Origin: Betaproteobacteria bacterium
Lineage (GTDB): Bacteria; Pseudomonadota; Gammaproteobacteria; Burkholderiales; Burkholderiaceae_C
Direction of reading: 5' to 3'
Assembly: GCA_947453725.1 (NCBI GenBank)
Contig: CANGHH010000004.1
Location: 124,001-188,000, forward strand
DNA length: 64,000 nt
This document shows positions 25,851-34,952 of this stretch, piece after piece. Each line of letters starts with the position of its first letter. Position 1 is the first letter of the stretch. A program made the position numbers and the translations under genes. The notes beneath the pieces were generated by a model that ran no database searches, was not told the origin of the DNA, and saw nothing but the letters and a program-made list of their open reading frames with translations.

Positions 25851-26846
25851 TCAGACCTCGGAGCGCGCCCCGCGCGACATCAGCCGCGCCACCGCCTCGG
25901 GCGGCGTGATGCGGCCCTGCAGCACGTCGACCACCGCCTGGGCGATCGGCATGTCGACGCCCAGCCGCTGCGCGCGGGCCAGCACGGTCGGCGCCGACAG
26001 CACGCCTTCGGCGACGTGACCCAAGGAGCGCAGCGCCTCGCTCAGCGGCAGACCGGCGGCCAGCAGCAGGCCGACGCGACGGTTGCGCGACAGGTCGCCG
26101 GTGGCCGTCAGCACCAGGTCGCCCAGACCCGACAGCCCCATGAAGGTTTCGGCCTGCGCGCCCAGCGCCACGCCCAGCCGCGTCATCTCGGCCAGGCCGC
26201 GCGTGATCAGCGCGGCGCGCGCGTTCAGACCGGCTTCGGGCAGGCCGTCGAGGATGCCGACCGCAATCGCCATCACGTTCTTCACCGCGCCGCCGACTTC
26301 GACCCCGACCAAGTCGCTGCTGGTGTAGACGCGCAGCGAATCGCTGTGGAAAGCGGCGACGGCCGCCGCCGCCAAGGCCGCATCGGCACTGGCGGCGACC
26401 AGCGCGGTCGGCTGGCCGCGTGCCACTTCCAGCGCGAAGCTGGGGCCCGACAGCACGCCGCAGAGCGCACCCGGGCGCAGGGCGCGCGCGATCTCGTGAC
26501 CCAGGCTGCCGGCGGAAGGGCCGCTGCCGGCCTCGAAGCCCTTGCACAGCCACAGCACCGGCCGATCATCGGGCAGCGTGGCCAGTTGTTCGCGCAGCGC
26601 CGCCATCGGCGTGGCGATGACCGTCAGGCCGTCCCGCGAGTGGGCCAGCGCGGCGTCGCGGTCGGCGCTGATGCGCAGTGCAGCGGGCAGCTCGACGTCG
26701 GCCAGGTAGCGCGCGTTGCCGCGCAGCTGCGCCATCGCGACGGCCTGTGCCGGGTCACGCGCCCAGAGCAGCGTGTCGTGCCGCGCGGCTGCGTGGATGG
26801 CCAAGGCCGTACCCCAGGCGCCGGCACCCAGCATCGTGATTTTCAT
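25851..26846 (-). CDS. gpsA: NAD(P)-dependent glycerol-3-phosphate dehydrogenase
   Basis: 331-residue cytosolic enzyme making sn-glycerol 3-phosphate for phospholipids. The Rossmann motif is [12 protein letters not shown], with [19 protein letters not shown], the catalytic Lys region [14 protein letters not shown] and the substrate site LSRNRRVG. Follows secB by 52 nt; convergent with trmL. Confidence 0.96.
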   Translation of the reverse strand: MKITMLGAGAWGTALAIHAAARHDTLLWARDPAQAVAMAQLRGNARYLADVELPAALRISADRDAALAHSRDGLTVIATPMAALREQLATLPDDRPVLWLCKGFEAGSGPSAGSLGHEIARALRPGALCGVLSGPSFALEVARGQPTALVAASADAALAAAAVAAFHSDSLRVYTSSDLVGVEVGGAVKNVMAIAVGILDGLPEAGLNARAALITRGLAEMTRLGVALGAQAETFMGLSGLGDLVLTATGDLSRNRRVGLLLAAGLPLSEALRSLGHVAEGVLSAPTVLARAQRLGVDMPIAQAVVDVLQGRITPPEAVARLMSRGARSEV

Positions 26847-26898
26847 CGTGACCCCGAATCAGCGAGGGTGACCCGCGCACCGCGCAGGTCTTGGGGCC

Positions 26899-27372
26899 TC
26901 AGTTCGCGCCAGCGATGATCCCCGAACCGCCATTGGCATGCGCCGCGACTTGCTGCTGCTGGGCTTCGTACATGGCCTGGAAGTTGACTTCGGTCAGCAG
27001 GATCGGCGGGAAGCCGGCGCGCGTGCAGACGTCGGACACGATGGCGCGCAGGTAGGGGTAGACCATCTGCGGGCAGACGATGCTCAGGATGCCCTGCATC
27101 TGGTCTTCGGGCACGTTGCGGATCTCGAAGATGCCGGCCTGCTTGGCCTCGACGAGGAACAGCACCTTGTCCTTGACCTTGGTCGTCACGGTGGCCGTGA
27201 CGGTCACTTCGAAGACCCCGTCGGCGACCGGCTCGGTGCCCATCATCAGGTTGATGTCGACCTGCGGCTGCGATTGCTCGAGCAGGATCTGCGGTGAATT
27301 CGGCTGCTCCAGCGACAGGTCCTTGAGGTACATGCGCTGGATCTGGAAAACGGGGGTCGCGTCGTCGGCCAT
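26899..27372 (-). CDS. secB: Protein-export chaperone SecB
   Basis: 157-residue tetrameric chaperone that holds precursors unfolded for SecA. Family segments are [23 protein letters not shown] and [17 protein letters not shown]. The start MADDATPVF at 27372 is preferred to an ATG four codons upstream because it matches the family N-terminus. In the run rhodanese-grxC-secB-gpsA. Confidence 0.96.
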   Translation of the reverse strand: MADDATPVFQIQRMYLKDLSLEQPNSPQILLEQSQPQVDINLMMGTEPVADGVFEVTVTATVTTKVKDKVLFLVEAKQAGIFEIRNVPEDQMQGILSIVCPQMVYPYLRAIVSDVCTRAGFPPILLTEVNFQAMYEAQQQQVAAHANGGSGIIAGAN

Positions 27373-27476
27373 GGTGGGTTCCAAAGTGTCTGTGCCAGAT
27401 GCCGGATGGCAGCTGGGGTGGGCGGCGGATTATGTCCGAGGGCTGGTGACAGATCGACCCGTGCGGGCCGGCTGTT

Positions 27477-27734
27477 TCAGGCCTGCAGCAAAGGCAGCAG
27501 GCCGCCGCGCTGGTCGAGCGCCACCAGCTCGTCGCAACCGCCGACATGGGTCTCGCCGATGAAAATCTGCGGCACGGTGCGCCGGCCGGTGATGTCCATC
27601 ATGTGCTGCCGCTGAGCCGGGTCCAGGTCGATGCGGACTTCTTCGATCTCGACCACGCCGCGCTGCTTCAGCAAGGCCTTGGCGCGGATGCAGAATGGGC
27701 AGACCTGGGTGGTGTACATCTTGACGGTGGGCAT
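27477..27734 (-). CDS. grxC: Glutaredoxin 3
   Basis: 85-residue glutaredoxin with the dithiol active site CPFC, the TVPQIFIG cis-Pro loop and the GGCDEL glutathione-binding segment. Cytosolic disulfide reductase. Typical order ahead of secB in Burkholderiales. Confidence 0.96.
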   Translation of the reverse strand: MPTVKMYTTQVCPFCIRAKALLKQRGVVEIEEVRIDLDPAQRQHMMDITGRRTVPQIFIGETHVGGCDELVALDQRGGLLPLLQA

Positions 27735-27808
27735 CTCGGGATCCTGCTTCGGGTCGGGTCACAAATCGGCGGCCAACAGCGGGCCGTCAGGCGGTTGCCA
27801 AGCGGCTG

Positions 27809-28219
27809 TCAGGCGGCCTTCTCGATCGGCAGGCTGGCTTCGCGCCAGGCCGCGGTACCGCCCGCGACGGCGACAGCGCCGGCGTGGCCGGCCTTGCGCA
27901 GCAGCGCCGCAGCCTTCGCCGAACGCGTGCCACTGGGGCACATCAGCACGATCGGGATGGTCTTGTTGGTCGGCAGGCCCTTGGCACCTTCGATCTGGCC
28001 CAGTGGCACATTGCGCGCGCCGCCGGCGTGGGCGGCGGCGAATTCGGCCGGCTCGGAGACGTCCACCAGCACGCCCTTTTCGCGGTTGATCAAGCGCACC
28101 GCCTCCGTGGTGCTGACGGCAGCGCCGCCGGCGCCGGGCTTGACGACCGGCCACAGCAGCAAGCCGCCGGAAACCAGCGCGGCGAGGATGAGAATCCAGT
28201 TCTCGATGATGAAAGTCAT
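27809..28219 (-). CDS. Membrane-anchored rhodanese-like protein
   Basis: 136 residues: an N-terminal helix ([20 protein letters not shown]) and one rhodanese domain with active-site Cys in MCPSGTRS. It begins MTFIIENW at 28219. It faces gpmA across a 100-nt region and is the first gene of the grxC-secB-gpsA run. Probably a sulfurtransferase or thiol redox protein at the inner membrane. Confidence 0.9.
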   Translation of the reverse strand: MTFIIENWILILAALVSGGLLLWPVVKPGAGGAAVSTTEAVRLINREKGVLVDVSEPAEFAAAHAGGARNVPLGQIEGAKGLPTNKTIPIVLMCPSGTRSAKAAALLRKAGHAGAVAVAGGTAAWREASLPIEKAA

Positions 28220-28319
28220 GCAATTCCCGTGGAAAACGCCGCCGGCCAGCGGCCTGCAGCAGCGGACCCGGGCACTGAGCGCCCTGGGCCGCCAAACCGC
28301 CAATTATAGAATCCGGCGC

Positions 28320-29063
28320 ATGTACAAACTTGTCCTCATCCGCCACGGGGAATCCACCTGGAACCTCGAGAACCGTTTCACCGGCTGGACCGACGTTCCG
28401 CTGACGCCCACCGGCGTCGAGCAGGCGCGCCAGGCCGGGCGCATGCTCAAGGAAGCCGGTTACGACTTCGATGTCGCCTACACCTCGGTGCTCAAGCGCG
28501 CGGTGTGGACGCTGTGGCACGCGCTTGACACGCTGGACCGCACCTGGCTGCCGGTGCAGAACGACTGGCGCCTGAACGAGCGCCACTACGGCGCGCTGCA
28601 GGGCCTGAACAAGGCCGACATGGCCAAACAGTTCGGTGACGAGCAGGTGCTGATCTGGCGCCGCAGCTACGACACCCAGCCGCCGGCGCTGGAAACGACC
28701 GACCCGCGCAGCGAGATCGCCGACCCGCGCTATGCCAAGCTGGCTGCGGGCCAGGTGCCACTGACCGAATGCCTGAAGGACACCGTGGCGCGCGTGCTGC
28801 CGGCCTGGAACGAGCGCATCGCGCCGGCCATCCGCAGCGGCCAGCGGGTGGTCATTGCCGCGCACGGCAACAGCATCCGGGCGCTGGTGAAGTACCTGGA
28901 CAACATCGCCGACGACGCCATCGTTGGCGTCAACATCCCGAACGGCATCCCGCTGGTCTACGAACTCGACGCCGAACTGAAGCCGATCAGGCACTACTAC
29001 CTGGGCGACGCCGCGGCGGCCGCGCAGGCCGCGGCCGCCGTGGCGGGCCAGGCCAAGACCTGA
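28320..29063 (+). CDS. gpmA: 2,3-bisphosphoglycerate-dependent phosphoglycerate mutase
   Basis: 247-residue glycolytic mutase with the catalytic His in [10 protein letters not shown], the EN/FTGW region, RRSYDTQPP and [10 protein letters not shown]. The extended C-terminus ends in an Ala-rich tail (about 20 residues) beyond the normal end. A TATAGAAT box at 28305-28312 lies 8-15 nt before the ATG, implying an almost leaderless mRNA. Confidence 0.96.
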   Translation: MYKLVLIRHGESTWNLENRFTGWTDVPLTPTGVEQARQAGRMLKEAGYDFDVAYTSVLKRAVWTLWHALDTLDRTWLPVQNDWRLNERHYGALQGLNKADMAKQFGDEQVLIWRRSYDTQPPALETTDPRSEIADPRYAKLAAGQVPLTECLKDTVARVLPAWNERIAPAIRSGQRVVIAAHGNSIRALVKYLDNIADDAIVGVNIPNGIPLVYELDAELKPIRHYYLGDAAAAAQAAAAVAGQAKT

Positions 29064-29117
29064 AGCCGGGGCGCCGCGTCGGTCAGGCCGCGCCAGCCCG
29101 ATGGCCCGACCGGCGCT

Positions 29118-29501
29118 TCACGTCGGGCGCAGCGCCAGGATCCAGCCGACCAGCGCGCGCGCTTCGGCTTCGCTGATCGCCACTTCGTTGGGTGGCATGG
29201 CCAGCCCGCTGACCCGGCCCTTCCAGTGGCTGGCGTAGGGGTTGGAGCCGGTCATCACGGTGCGGGTCAACTGGTCGATCGCGCCGGTCTTGCCGCGGTA
29301 CCGCCCGGCCACGTCGCGCCAGGCCGGACCGATGGGCGGCAGGCCGTCGGGCCCCTTCGCGCCGGGGTCGACGTGGTGGCAGGTCATGCAGCCGCTGCTG
29401 ACGGCCAGCTTCAGCATCGCCGCATCGTCGGCAGCCCAGGCGGGCGCTGCGACCCAGGCGCAGACAGCCAGGGTGAACGCTGCAATTTCCTTGCGTTTCA
29501 T
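29118..29501 (-). CDS. Periplasmic c-type cytochrome (c551/c552-like)
   Basis: 127-residue class I cytochrome: signal peptide ending AAPAWA, heme site C38-M-T-C41-H42, and axial Met in LAMPPNEV. The start MKRKEIAAF is at 29501. Last gene of the six-gene minus-strand operon that starts at the sigma-54 promoter at 34771. Probably one of the electron carriers between the quinoprotein and the oxidase. Confidence 0.9.
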   Translation of the reverse strand: MKRKEIAAFTLAVCAWVAAPAWAADDAAMLKLAVSSGCMTCHHVDPGAKGPDGLPPIGPAWRDVAGRYRGKTGAIDQLTRTVMTGSNPYASHWKGRVSGLAMPPNEVAISEAEARALVGWILALRPT

Positions 29502-29554
29502 GCCTTCTCCTCGGTGTGCATGCCATTCGGCGCGGCGCCCCGCAACGCCCGCCG

Positions 29555-30502
29555 TCATCGGATGGCGACGCCCCAGGGCAGCTTGCCCACGGCAATGTCC
29601 TGCAGCTTGACCTGGCGTTCGGTGTCGATGACGCTGACCGCGCCCGAGCGCCCGCAGGCCACGTAGAGCTTCTTGCCGTCGGGCGTCAGCGCCATGTTCC
29701 AGGGCCGCTGGCCGACGCCCACGGTGGCGGTGAACTTCAGCGCCACCGCATCAAAGACCGACACCGTCGCGTCGCCGCCGTTGGACACGAAGACCCGCTG
29801 CCCGTCCGGGTGCACCGCGATGCCGTTGCTGCGTGGGCCGGCTTTGACCTGGGCCAGCACCTTGAAGTCGGCGGTGCTGATCACGTAGAGCTCGCTCGAA
29901 GTTTCCGCCGCCACGTAGGCACGGCTGCCGTCGGGCGAAAAGCCGATGCCGCGCGGCCGCGCGCCGACCGGCACCTGGGCCACTTGCTCGCGCCGGCCGA
30001 AGTCGATGATGTCGACAGCGTCGCCCTCTTCGGCGCTGACGAAAACCCAGCGGCCGTCGGGGCTGAAGACCGCGTGTTCGGGGTTCTTGCCGCGCACCTT
30101 GACGGCGAAGGCCCGCGCCTGGGTCTGCGTGTCGACGAAGACGACCTCGTTGGATTCCTCGATGGCCGCCACGACCCAGCGGCCGTCGGCCGAGATGCCG
30201 ACGCCTTCGGGCGATTCACCGAGCGCGATGCTGCCCGTCGCCGCGCGCTTCACCAGGTCGACCACCACCAGGCGGTTGGCCGGCTGGTCGCTGACGTAGG
30301 CCTGCTTGCCGTCCAGGCTGATGACGGTACCGCGCGGCTTGGTGCCGGTGGCGATCTCGGCCACCACCCGGTCGGTCTGGGTGTCGATCACGCTCAAGCT
30401 GGCCGAGCCCTCGTTCGGCACGTAGGCGAAGGGGGCGGCCTGCACGCCACCGGCCAGGAGCAGGCCGCAGGCCCAGGCCATCGAACGCAGTTTCAGATTC
30501 AT
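29555..30502 (-). CDS. Secreted YVTN-type beta-propeller protein
   Basis: 315 residues: signal peptide ending GVQA, then seven-fold-like repeats with motifs such as AYVPNEGSASLSVIDT, AYVSDQPANRLVVVD, VFVSAEEGDAVDIID, AYVAAETSSELYVIS, VFVSNGGDATVSVFD and LYVACGRSGAVSVID. Family members of this kind accompany PQQ-dependent alcohol dehydrogenases. No catalytic residues can be named. It starts 26 nt after the cytochrome b561 stop and probably assists maturation or electron transfer in the periplasm. Confidence 0.87.
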   Translation of the reverse strand: MNLKLRSMAWACGLLLAGGVQAAPFAYVPNEGSASLSVIDTQTDRVVAEIATGTKPRGTVISLDGKQAYVSDQPANRLVVVDLVKRAATGSIALGESPEGVGISADGRWVVAAIEESNEVVFVDTQTQARAFAVKVRGKNPEHAVFSPDGRWVFVSAEEGDAVDIIDFGRREQVAQVPVGARPRGIGFSPDGSRAYVAAETSSELYVISTADFKVLAQVKAGPRSNGIAVHPDGQRVFVSNGGDATVSVFDAVALKFTATVGVGQRPWNMALTPDGKKLYVACGRSGAVSVIDTERQVKLQDIAVGKLPWGVAIR

Positions 30503-30528
30503 CAGGGTGTCCAGTCAGGCAGTCGGGC

Positions 30529-31077
30529 TCAGCCGCGCAGCGACATGCGGGCCAGCAGGCCGTCGCGGTCGATGAAGGCATGTTTCAGCGCCATCAGCAC
30601 ATGGCCGGCGATCAGCGCCGCCAGCAGCCAGGCCGTCAGCTCGTGCACGGTGTTGAAGAACTTGTAGACGCCGGGCAGGTCCGGCCCCAGCGGCGCCAGC
30701 GCCAGGCCGAAGAACTTCACGCCGTGCTTGCTGAAGTTGGACCCGATGGCGCCCGACGCGGGCAGCACCAGCATCGCCGCGTACAGCGCGCGGTGGCCCC
30801 ACTGCGCTGCCGCGCGCTGCGCGCCGGACATCGAAACGGGCCAGGTCGGCGGCCGGTGGCCCAGCCGCCACAGCAGGCGCAGCACGATCAGCAGGCCCAG
30901 CACCAGGCCCAGCGACTTGTGCAGGTTGATCACTGACGCCCGGCCTGGCGTGCCTTTCGGGGCCAGATCGTCGAGCAGCACGCCGAAGACGATCTGCGCG
31001 GCCAGCGCCAGGCCGATCAGCGCATGCAGGTAGCGGGCGACACGGTCGTAGCGGTTGTTGTAGAGGCTGAAGTTCAT
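30529..31077 (-). CDS. Cytochrome b561
   Basis: 182-residue four-helix integral membrane cytochrome with heme-ligand His in RYLHALIGLALA, INLHKSLGLVLGLLIVLRL, WGHRALYAAMLV and NTVHELTAWLLAALIAGHV. It exchanges electrons between periplasmic carriers and quinone. Its ATG overlaps the TonB-receptor stop (TGATG), so translation is coupled. Confidence 0.9.
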   Translation of the reverse strand: MNFSLYNNRYDRVARYLHALIGLALAAQIVFGVLLDDLAPKGTPGRASVINLHKSLGLVLGLLIVLRLLWRLGHRPPTWPVSMSGAQRAAAQWGHRALYAAMLVLPASGAIGSNFSKHGVKFFGLALAPLGPDLPGVYKFFNTVHELTAWLLAALIAGHVLMALKHAFIDRDGLLARMSLRG

Positions 31078-33248
31078 CAGAAGCTCGCGGTGACGGAGAA
31101 GCTGGCCAGCGCGCTGCGGCCGGGGGCCGGCTCGAAGAAGCGGCTGTTGCCTTCGTTGACGATGACCGAACCCGTGTAACGACGGTTGAACAGGTTGTCG
31201 ACGCGCACGAAGGCGTTCAGCGCCAGCGGGCCGGCCTGCAGCAGGTAGCCCAGATTCGCCGACGCCACCGCATGGGCCGCGGCCGCGTCGCTGTTGACAT
31301 CGTTGACATAGACCTTGCTCAGCGTGCGCGCTTCCAGACCGCCACGCCAGCCGCTGCCCGGCGCCCAGGCCAGGGCCGCGGTGCCGGCACTGCGCGCGAT
31401 GCCCGGGATGCGGCTGCTGGCCGCCACCATCACATTGGCGATGCTGCAGGGCGTGACGGTGCAGGTGGTGAAGGCATCGCGGTATCGGGCGTCGAGCAAG
31501 GTGTACGCAGCCTGCAGCTGCAGGTCGCCGAACCAGCGCTGCGACCAGGCCAGCTCCAGCCCCTGACGCTGCGTGGCGCCGGCATTCTGGAAGGTGGCGC
31601 GGCCGCCGCTGTTGGTCTGGGTGACGATCTCGCTGCGGGTGCCGGTCTGGAAGACCGCCACCGTCCACGCGCCCAGGCCGGCAGGCCTGGCCTTGACGCC
31701 GAATTCGAGGCTGTCGCTGCGGGCCGGCTGCAGGCCGAAGTTCAGGCCTGTGCCGCCGCCGCTGCGATAGGCCAGCTCGTTCAGCGTTGGGGTCTCGAAG
31801 CCGCGACCGGCGGTGGCGTAGACGTGCAGCGCGTCGCTGGCTGCAAACATCACACCCAAGGCCGGCAGCGTTGCGCCGTAGCGCGCGCCGCCGCTGTCGT
31901 CGGGGTTGCTGCCGACGACGTAGGCGTCGCTGGACTTGAAGCGCACGCTGCTGCGGCGCAGGCCGGTGTTGAGCGTCCACTGCGGCGCCAGCTGCCAGCT
32001 GGCCTGCAGGTAGGGGTCGGCGCTCGTGACCTCGTTGGTTTCGTCGCGGCGCAGCGCGCCTTTCACGCCCAGCACGCTGCCGACGAAGTTCTGGTAGCCG
32101 CGGCGGTGCTCCTTCAGCGTGTCGTAGGCCAGGCCGCCGACGAGCTTGACCGGCACGCTGCCGACGGGGCCGTCGGCCGTCCAGCGCACGTCGGCGCCGC
32201 GGTAATCGCGGCCCAGCGAGATCACGCCGCCCGGGTGCAGCGCATTGGCCTGCGTGGCCACCGCGATGCTCTGGTATTGCTCGGTGCTGCGGTGGCCGCC
32301 GTAGGCCAGCAGTTGCAGGCTGCCCCAGGCGCCGAAGCCGCGTTCGTAGACCGCACCGGCCTGCGACTGGCCGACGGTCTTGCGGGTGTCGAAAGTGACG
32401 GCCGACGGGTCGACGCCGCGCGGATTGGCCTCGGCCTGGGCGCGACTCAGGCCCAGCGGGTCCTGCGCACGCGGCAGCGACACGCTGTTGACGACCAGGG
32501 TCAGCTTGCTGGCCCCGTCAGGCTTGAGCGTGAACTTGGCATTGCCCAGCCAGCGCGTCGTGGCGCTGTGGTCGCGGTAGCCGTCGGTGCTGAAGCGGCT
32601 GGCGCCGGCGGTGTAGCCCACCGCGCCCAGACCGGTGCCGATGCGGCCGGCGGCCTGCGCGCTCAGACGCAGCAGGCCGTCGTTGCCGGTGGCGCTGCCC
32701 AGCGTCAGGCGCGGCTCGCCCTGGCCTTCTTCGGTGAAGACCTGGATCACGCCGCCCGAGGAATTGCCGTACAGCGCCGAATAGGGCCCGCGCAGCACCT
32801 CGATGCGGTCCACCGTGCCGAGGTCGACGTTGCCGATCTGGCCCTGGCCATCGGGCAGCGTGGCCGGTATGCCGTCGACATAGAGGCGCACGCCGCGGAT
32901 GCCGAAGGTCGAGCGCGCGCCGAAGCCGCGCACCGAGATCTGCACGTCCTGCGCGTAGTTCTGCCGGTCGCGGGCCAGCAGACCGGGCACGCCGCCGAGG
33001 CTTTCGGACAAGTTGATCTGGGCGCGGCCGGCGCGCACCTCGTCGCCGGCGATCCGGTCGACCGAAGCCGGCAGGTCGAAGGGGCGTGCTTCGGTCCGGG
33101 TGGCGGTGATGACGACCGCTTCGGCGGCGATGGCGGGGGCCGTCGGCGTCGGCGCGGCGGTCTGGGCCTGCAGCGGGGCGTGGGCGGCGGCACCCAGGCC
33201 CGCCGCCAGCGCGCACCGGGCGCCGCGGCGCAGGGAACTCAAGGGCAT
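31077..33248 (-). CDS. TonB-dependent outer-membrane receptor 1
   Basis: 723 residues: signal peptide ending near PLQAQ, TonB-box-like EAVVITATRTE, plug domain with VRGFGARSTFGIRGVRLYVDG and RIEVLRGPYSALYGNSSGG, and a 22-strand barrel ending in aromatic ASFSVTASF. The start MPLSSLRRG is at 33248. Inside the sigma-54-controlled operon of cytochromes and the binding protein, so it may import a cofactor (PQQ, lanthanide or copper complex) for the periplasmic quinoprotein. The ligand is not deducible. Confidence 0.92.
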   Translation of the reverse strand: MPLSSLRRGARCALAAGLGAAAHAPLQAQTAAPTPTAPAIAAEAVVITATRTEARPFDLPASVDRIAGDEVRAGRAQINLSESLGGVPGLLARDRQNYAQDVQISVRGFGARSTFGIRGVRLYVDGIPATLPDGQGQIGNVDLGTVDRIEVLRGPYSALYGNSSGGVIQVFTEEGQGEPRLTLGSATGNDGLLRLSAQAAGRIGTGLGAVGYTAGASRFSTDGYRDHSATTRWLGNAKFTLKPDGASKLTLVVNSVSLPRAQDPLGLSRAQAEANPRGVDPSAVTFDTRKTVGQSQAGAVYERGFGAWGSLQLLAYGGHRSTEQYQSIAVATQANALHPGGVISLGRDYRGADVRWTADGPVGSVPVKLVGGLAYDTLKEHRRGYQNFVGSVLGVKGALRRDETNEVTSADPYLQASWQLAPQWTLNTGLRRSSVRFKSSDAYVVGSNPDDSGGARYGATLPALGVMFAASDALHVYATAGRGFETPTLNELAYRSGGGTGLNFGLQPARSDSLEFGVKARPAGLGAWTVAVFQTGTRSEIVTQTNSGGRATFQNAGATQRQGLELAWSQRWFGDLQLQAAYTLLDARYRDAFTTCTVTPCSIANVMVAASSRIPGIARSAGTAALAWAPGSGWRGGLEARTLSKVYVNDVNSDAAAAHAVASANLGYLLQAGPLALNAFVRVDNLFNRRYTGSVIVNEGNSRFFEPAPGRSALASFSVTASF

Positions 33249-33330
33249 GTCGTCTCCACGATCGTTGTTCGGCTGGCCGGGCAGCGGGTCCGTCGACACC
33301 CGAACCCGGCTCTGGGCCCGCGCCCGCAGT

Positions 33331-34233
33331 TCAGACCGGGCGCCAGCCCACGTTGTGCCGGGCGAAGATGTCTTTCAGCCGCCCATTCTGGCTGAGCTGC
33401 GTCATCGCGGCCTGCAGCGCCTGCGCCAGGTCGGCGCCGTCCTTCTTCACGGCCAGGCCGGCGGCCCAGCCGTCGCGCGGTGCGCGCGGCAGCGGCAGCG
33501 GCTCGATGGCGAAGCGGGCGTCGCCGCGCAGCACCGTTTCCAGCTCCGAAGCCAGGCCGGCGGCCACCGTCACTTCGCCCCGCAGCAAGGCGCGAGCGGC
33601 CTCGCAGCCGTCCTTCCACTGCGTGCGCAGCTGCTGGGCATAGGCGCCGTCGTCGGCGCCCAGCAACAGCCAGCCGGCGAGCGTCTGACCGGGCACGGCC
33701 ACGGCCTGAGTGGCCAGCGGCTTCAGCGTGTCGAGCAGCGGTACCTGCGCCAGGTTGCGCGCGATGACCACGCGGTCGCGGTAATAAGGGGCGAAGATGG
33801 TGACCTGCGGCGTGGCGTCGATCAGCGGCTTGTCCACCGGCACGTGCATCAGCACGTCGGCCGGGCCGTAGCCCAGGTAATGCCCCTTCCAGACCATGTT
33901 GCGCAGGTCGTCGTTCATGTTCTCGTCGGCGTTGAAGGGCAGCAGCGACAGCTTGACCTGCAGGGCCTCGGCCAGCTCGCCGGCGATGTCGATGTCGATG
34001 CCCTTGCCGGCCACGTGAAAGGGCGGCATGTCTTCGTAGATGCCGACGATCAGGCTGCCGCGCTCCCTGACCTTGGCCAGTGTCGTGGCACCGGCAGCAA
34101 GGGGCAGCAAGGCGGCCCCGGCAACGCCCAGCAGCCCGCGCAGGCAGGCTCTCCGATCGACGCCTTGATCAAGCTGCCCACCGTGGAACCGGCTTGGCCG
34201 GGCCGCTGGTGGACGGCCCCCCTGGGGCGCCAT
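33331..34233 (-). CDS. Quinoprotein-associated periplasmic solute-binding protein (family 3)
   Basis: About 300 residues. After a leader (CLRGLLGVAGAALLPLAAG) comes a family-3 binding domain: REERGSLIVG-like start, YEDMPPFHVAGKGIDIDIAGELAEAL, and VLMHVPVDKPLI. The MxaJ/XoxJ relatives that sit beside PQQ dehydrogenases have this fold. The ATG at 34233 comes one nucleotide after the cytochrome stop, but the first 20 or so codons coincide with a dispersed palindromic repeat. TTG at 34173 is a possible alternative start. Either way the mature protein is unaffected. Confidence 0.82.
   Translation of the reverse strand: MAPQGGRPPAARPSRFHGGQLDQGVDRRACLRGLLGVAGAALLPLAAGATTLAKVRERGSLIVGIYEDMPPFHVAGKGIDIDIAGELAEALQVKLSLLPFNADENMNDDLRNMVWKGHYLGYGPADVLMHVPVDKPLIDATPQVTIFAPYYRDRVVIARNLAQVPLLDTLKPLATQAVAVPGQTLAGWLLLGADDGAYAQQLRTQWKDGCEAARALLRGEVTVAAGLASELETVLRGDARFAIEPLPLPRAPRDGWAAGLAVKKDGADLAQALQAAMTQLSQNGRLKDIFARHNVGWRPV
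34179..34230 (+). repeat. REP-like palindromic element, copy B, inside coding sequence
   Basis: GGAACCGGCTTGGCCGGGCC (34185-34204) then GGACGGCCCCCCTGGGGCGC. It matches copies at 13729 and 52773 apart from one base in the first palindrome (T to G). It overlaps the presumed first codons of the solute-binding protein, translated as GGRPPAARPSRFHG. Confidence 0.72.
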
Positions 34234-34234
34234 G

Positions 34235-34717
34235 TCACAGCGCCTTGTCACGGCGGCTTTCGAGGTAGGCCTTGATGGCCCACATCGCTTCCTGGTTGAA
34301 GATGCCTTCGAAGGGCGGCATGTAGACCGCGCCATTGCGCGTGCGGCCGTGGCGCACGGTGGTCAGGAAGTACTCATCGTTTTCCTTGACGCAGGCCGCC
34401 TTGCGGGCGGCGTCTTTCAGCGAGGCGCAGTCGTTGTCGAGCTTGCGCAGGTCGGGTGCGATGCCGCCCGAGACGGCTTCCAGGCCGTGGCAGCGCGCGC
34501 AGTTCTGGTTGTAGGCCGAGGTGCCGACCTTCAGCGCCGCCTCGTTGCCGCGGTAGGGGTTCTCCCCGCGCCAGGCTTCGCCCAGCACGGGCAGGCTGCT
34601 GGTGTCCACAGCCTGTGGGGTGACATCGCCATGCGACCAGGCCGGCGTGGCCGAGCCGATCAGGAGCGCCAGCACAGCCAGGACGGCGGCGGCGGGTGGG
34701 ACGGTGTGGCGGGGCAT
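34235..34717 (-). CDS. pedF: Cytochrome c-550 PedF-like
   Basis: 160-residue secreted cytochrome: signal peptide ending PAWS, then HGDVTPQAVDTSSLP, heme site C73-A-R-C76-H77 and axial Met in VYMPPFEG. The YRGNEAALKVGTSAYNQNCARCHGLEAVSGGIAPDL stretch, broken here for length at about residues 55-90, is the PedF signature. PedF accepts electrons from PQQ ethanol/2-phenylethanol dehydrogenases. First gene of the operon, 54 nt from the sigma-54 site. Confidence 0.88.
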   Translation of the reverse strand: MPRHTVPPAAAVLAVLALLIGSATPAWSHGDVTPQAVDTSSLPVLGEAWRGENPYRGNEAALKVGTSAYNQNCARCHGLEAVSGGIAPDLRKLDNDCASLKDAARKAACVKENDEYFLTTVRHGRTRNGAVYMPPFEGIFNQEAMWAIKAYLESRRDKAL

Positions 34718-34770
34718 CGCGGGAGTCTCCGGTGTTCTGGGTCGGGTCGCAGGTGGCACTGCCGGGCTTC

Positions 34771-34786
34771 TGCAATCGCTGTGCCA
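34771..34786 (-). promoter_or_regulatory. Sigma-54 promoter of the pedF operon
   Basis: On the minus strand TGGCACAGCGATTGCA is a perfect match to TGGCAC-N5-TTGCA (-24/-12). It lies 54 nt before the pedF start and directly beside the divergent gene for a sigma-54 activator. It is the best sigma-54 site in the window. Confidence 0.85.
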
Positions 34787-34952
34787 AAGGCGGTCTGTTG
34801 CAAGTTGGAGCAGCGCCGGCAGACCACCCCGGAAAGTGCTCTGGACAAGCGCGCTCGCTTGGCACAGCATCGACGGGCCCATAGAGGCCCAAGTCGCGCC
34901 ACATCCGCAGGGCTCCGACAAGACCAGCACACGCAGCCTGAGAGACAAGGCC

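Noticed and set aside
29064-29117. TGAAGCCGG/CCGGCGCTTCA hairpin between gpmA and the cytochrome gene
   Set aside because: Imperfect arms separated by a long loop, no U-tract.
34754-34775. TGGCAC on the plus strand in front of the activator gene
   Set aside because: The following TGCAA is 11 nt away instead of 5-6, so the -24/-12 spacing is wrong.
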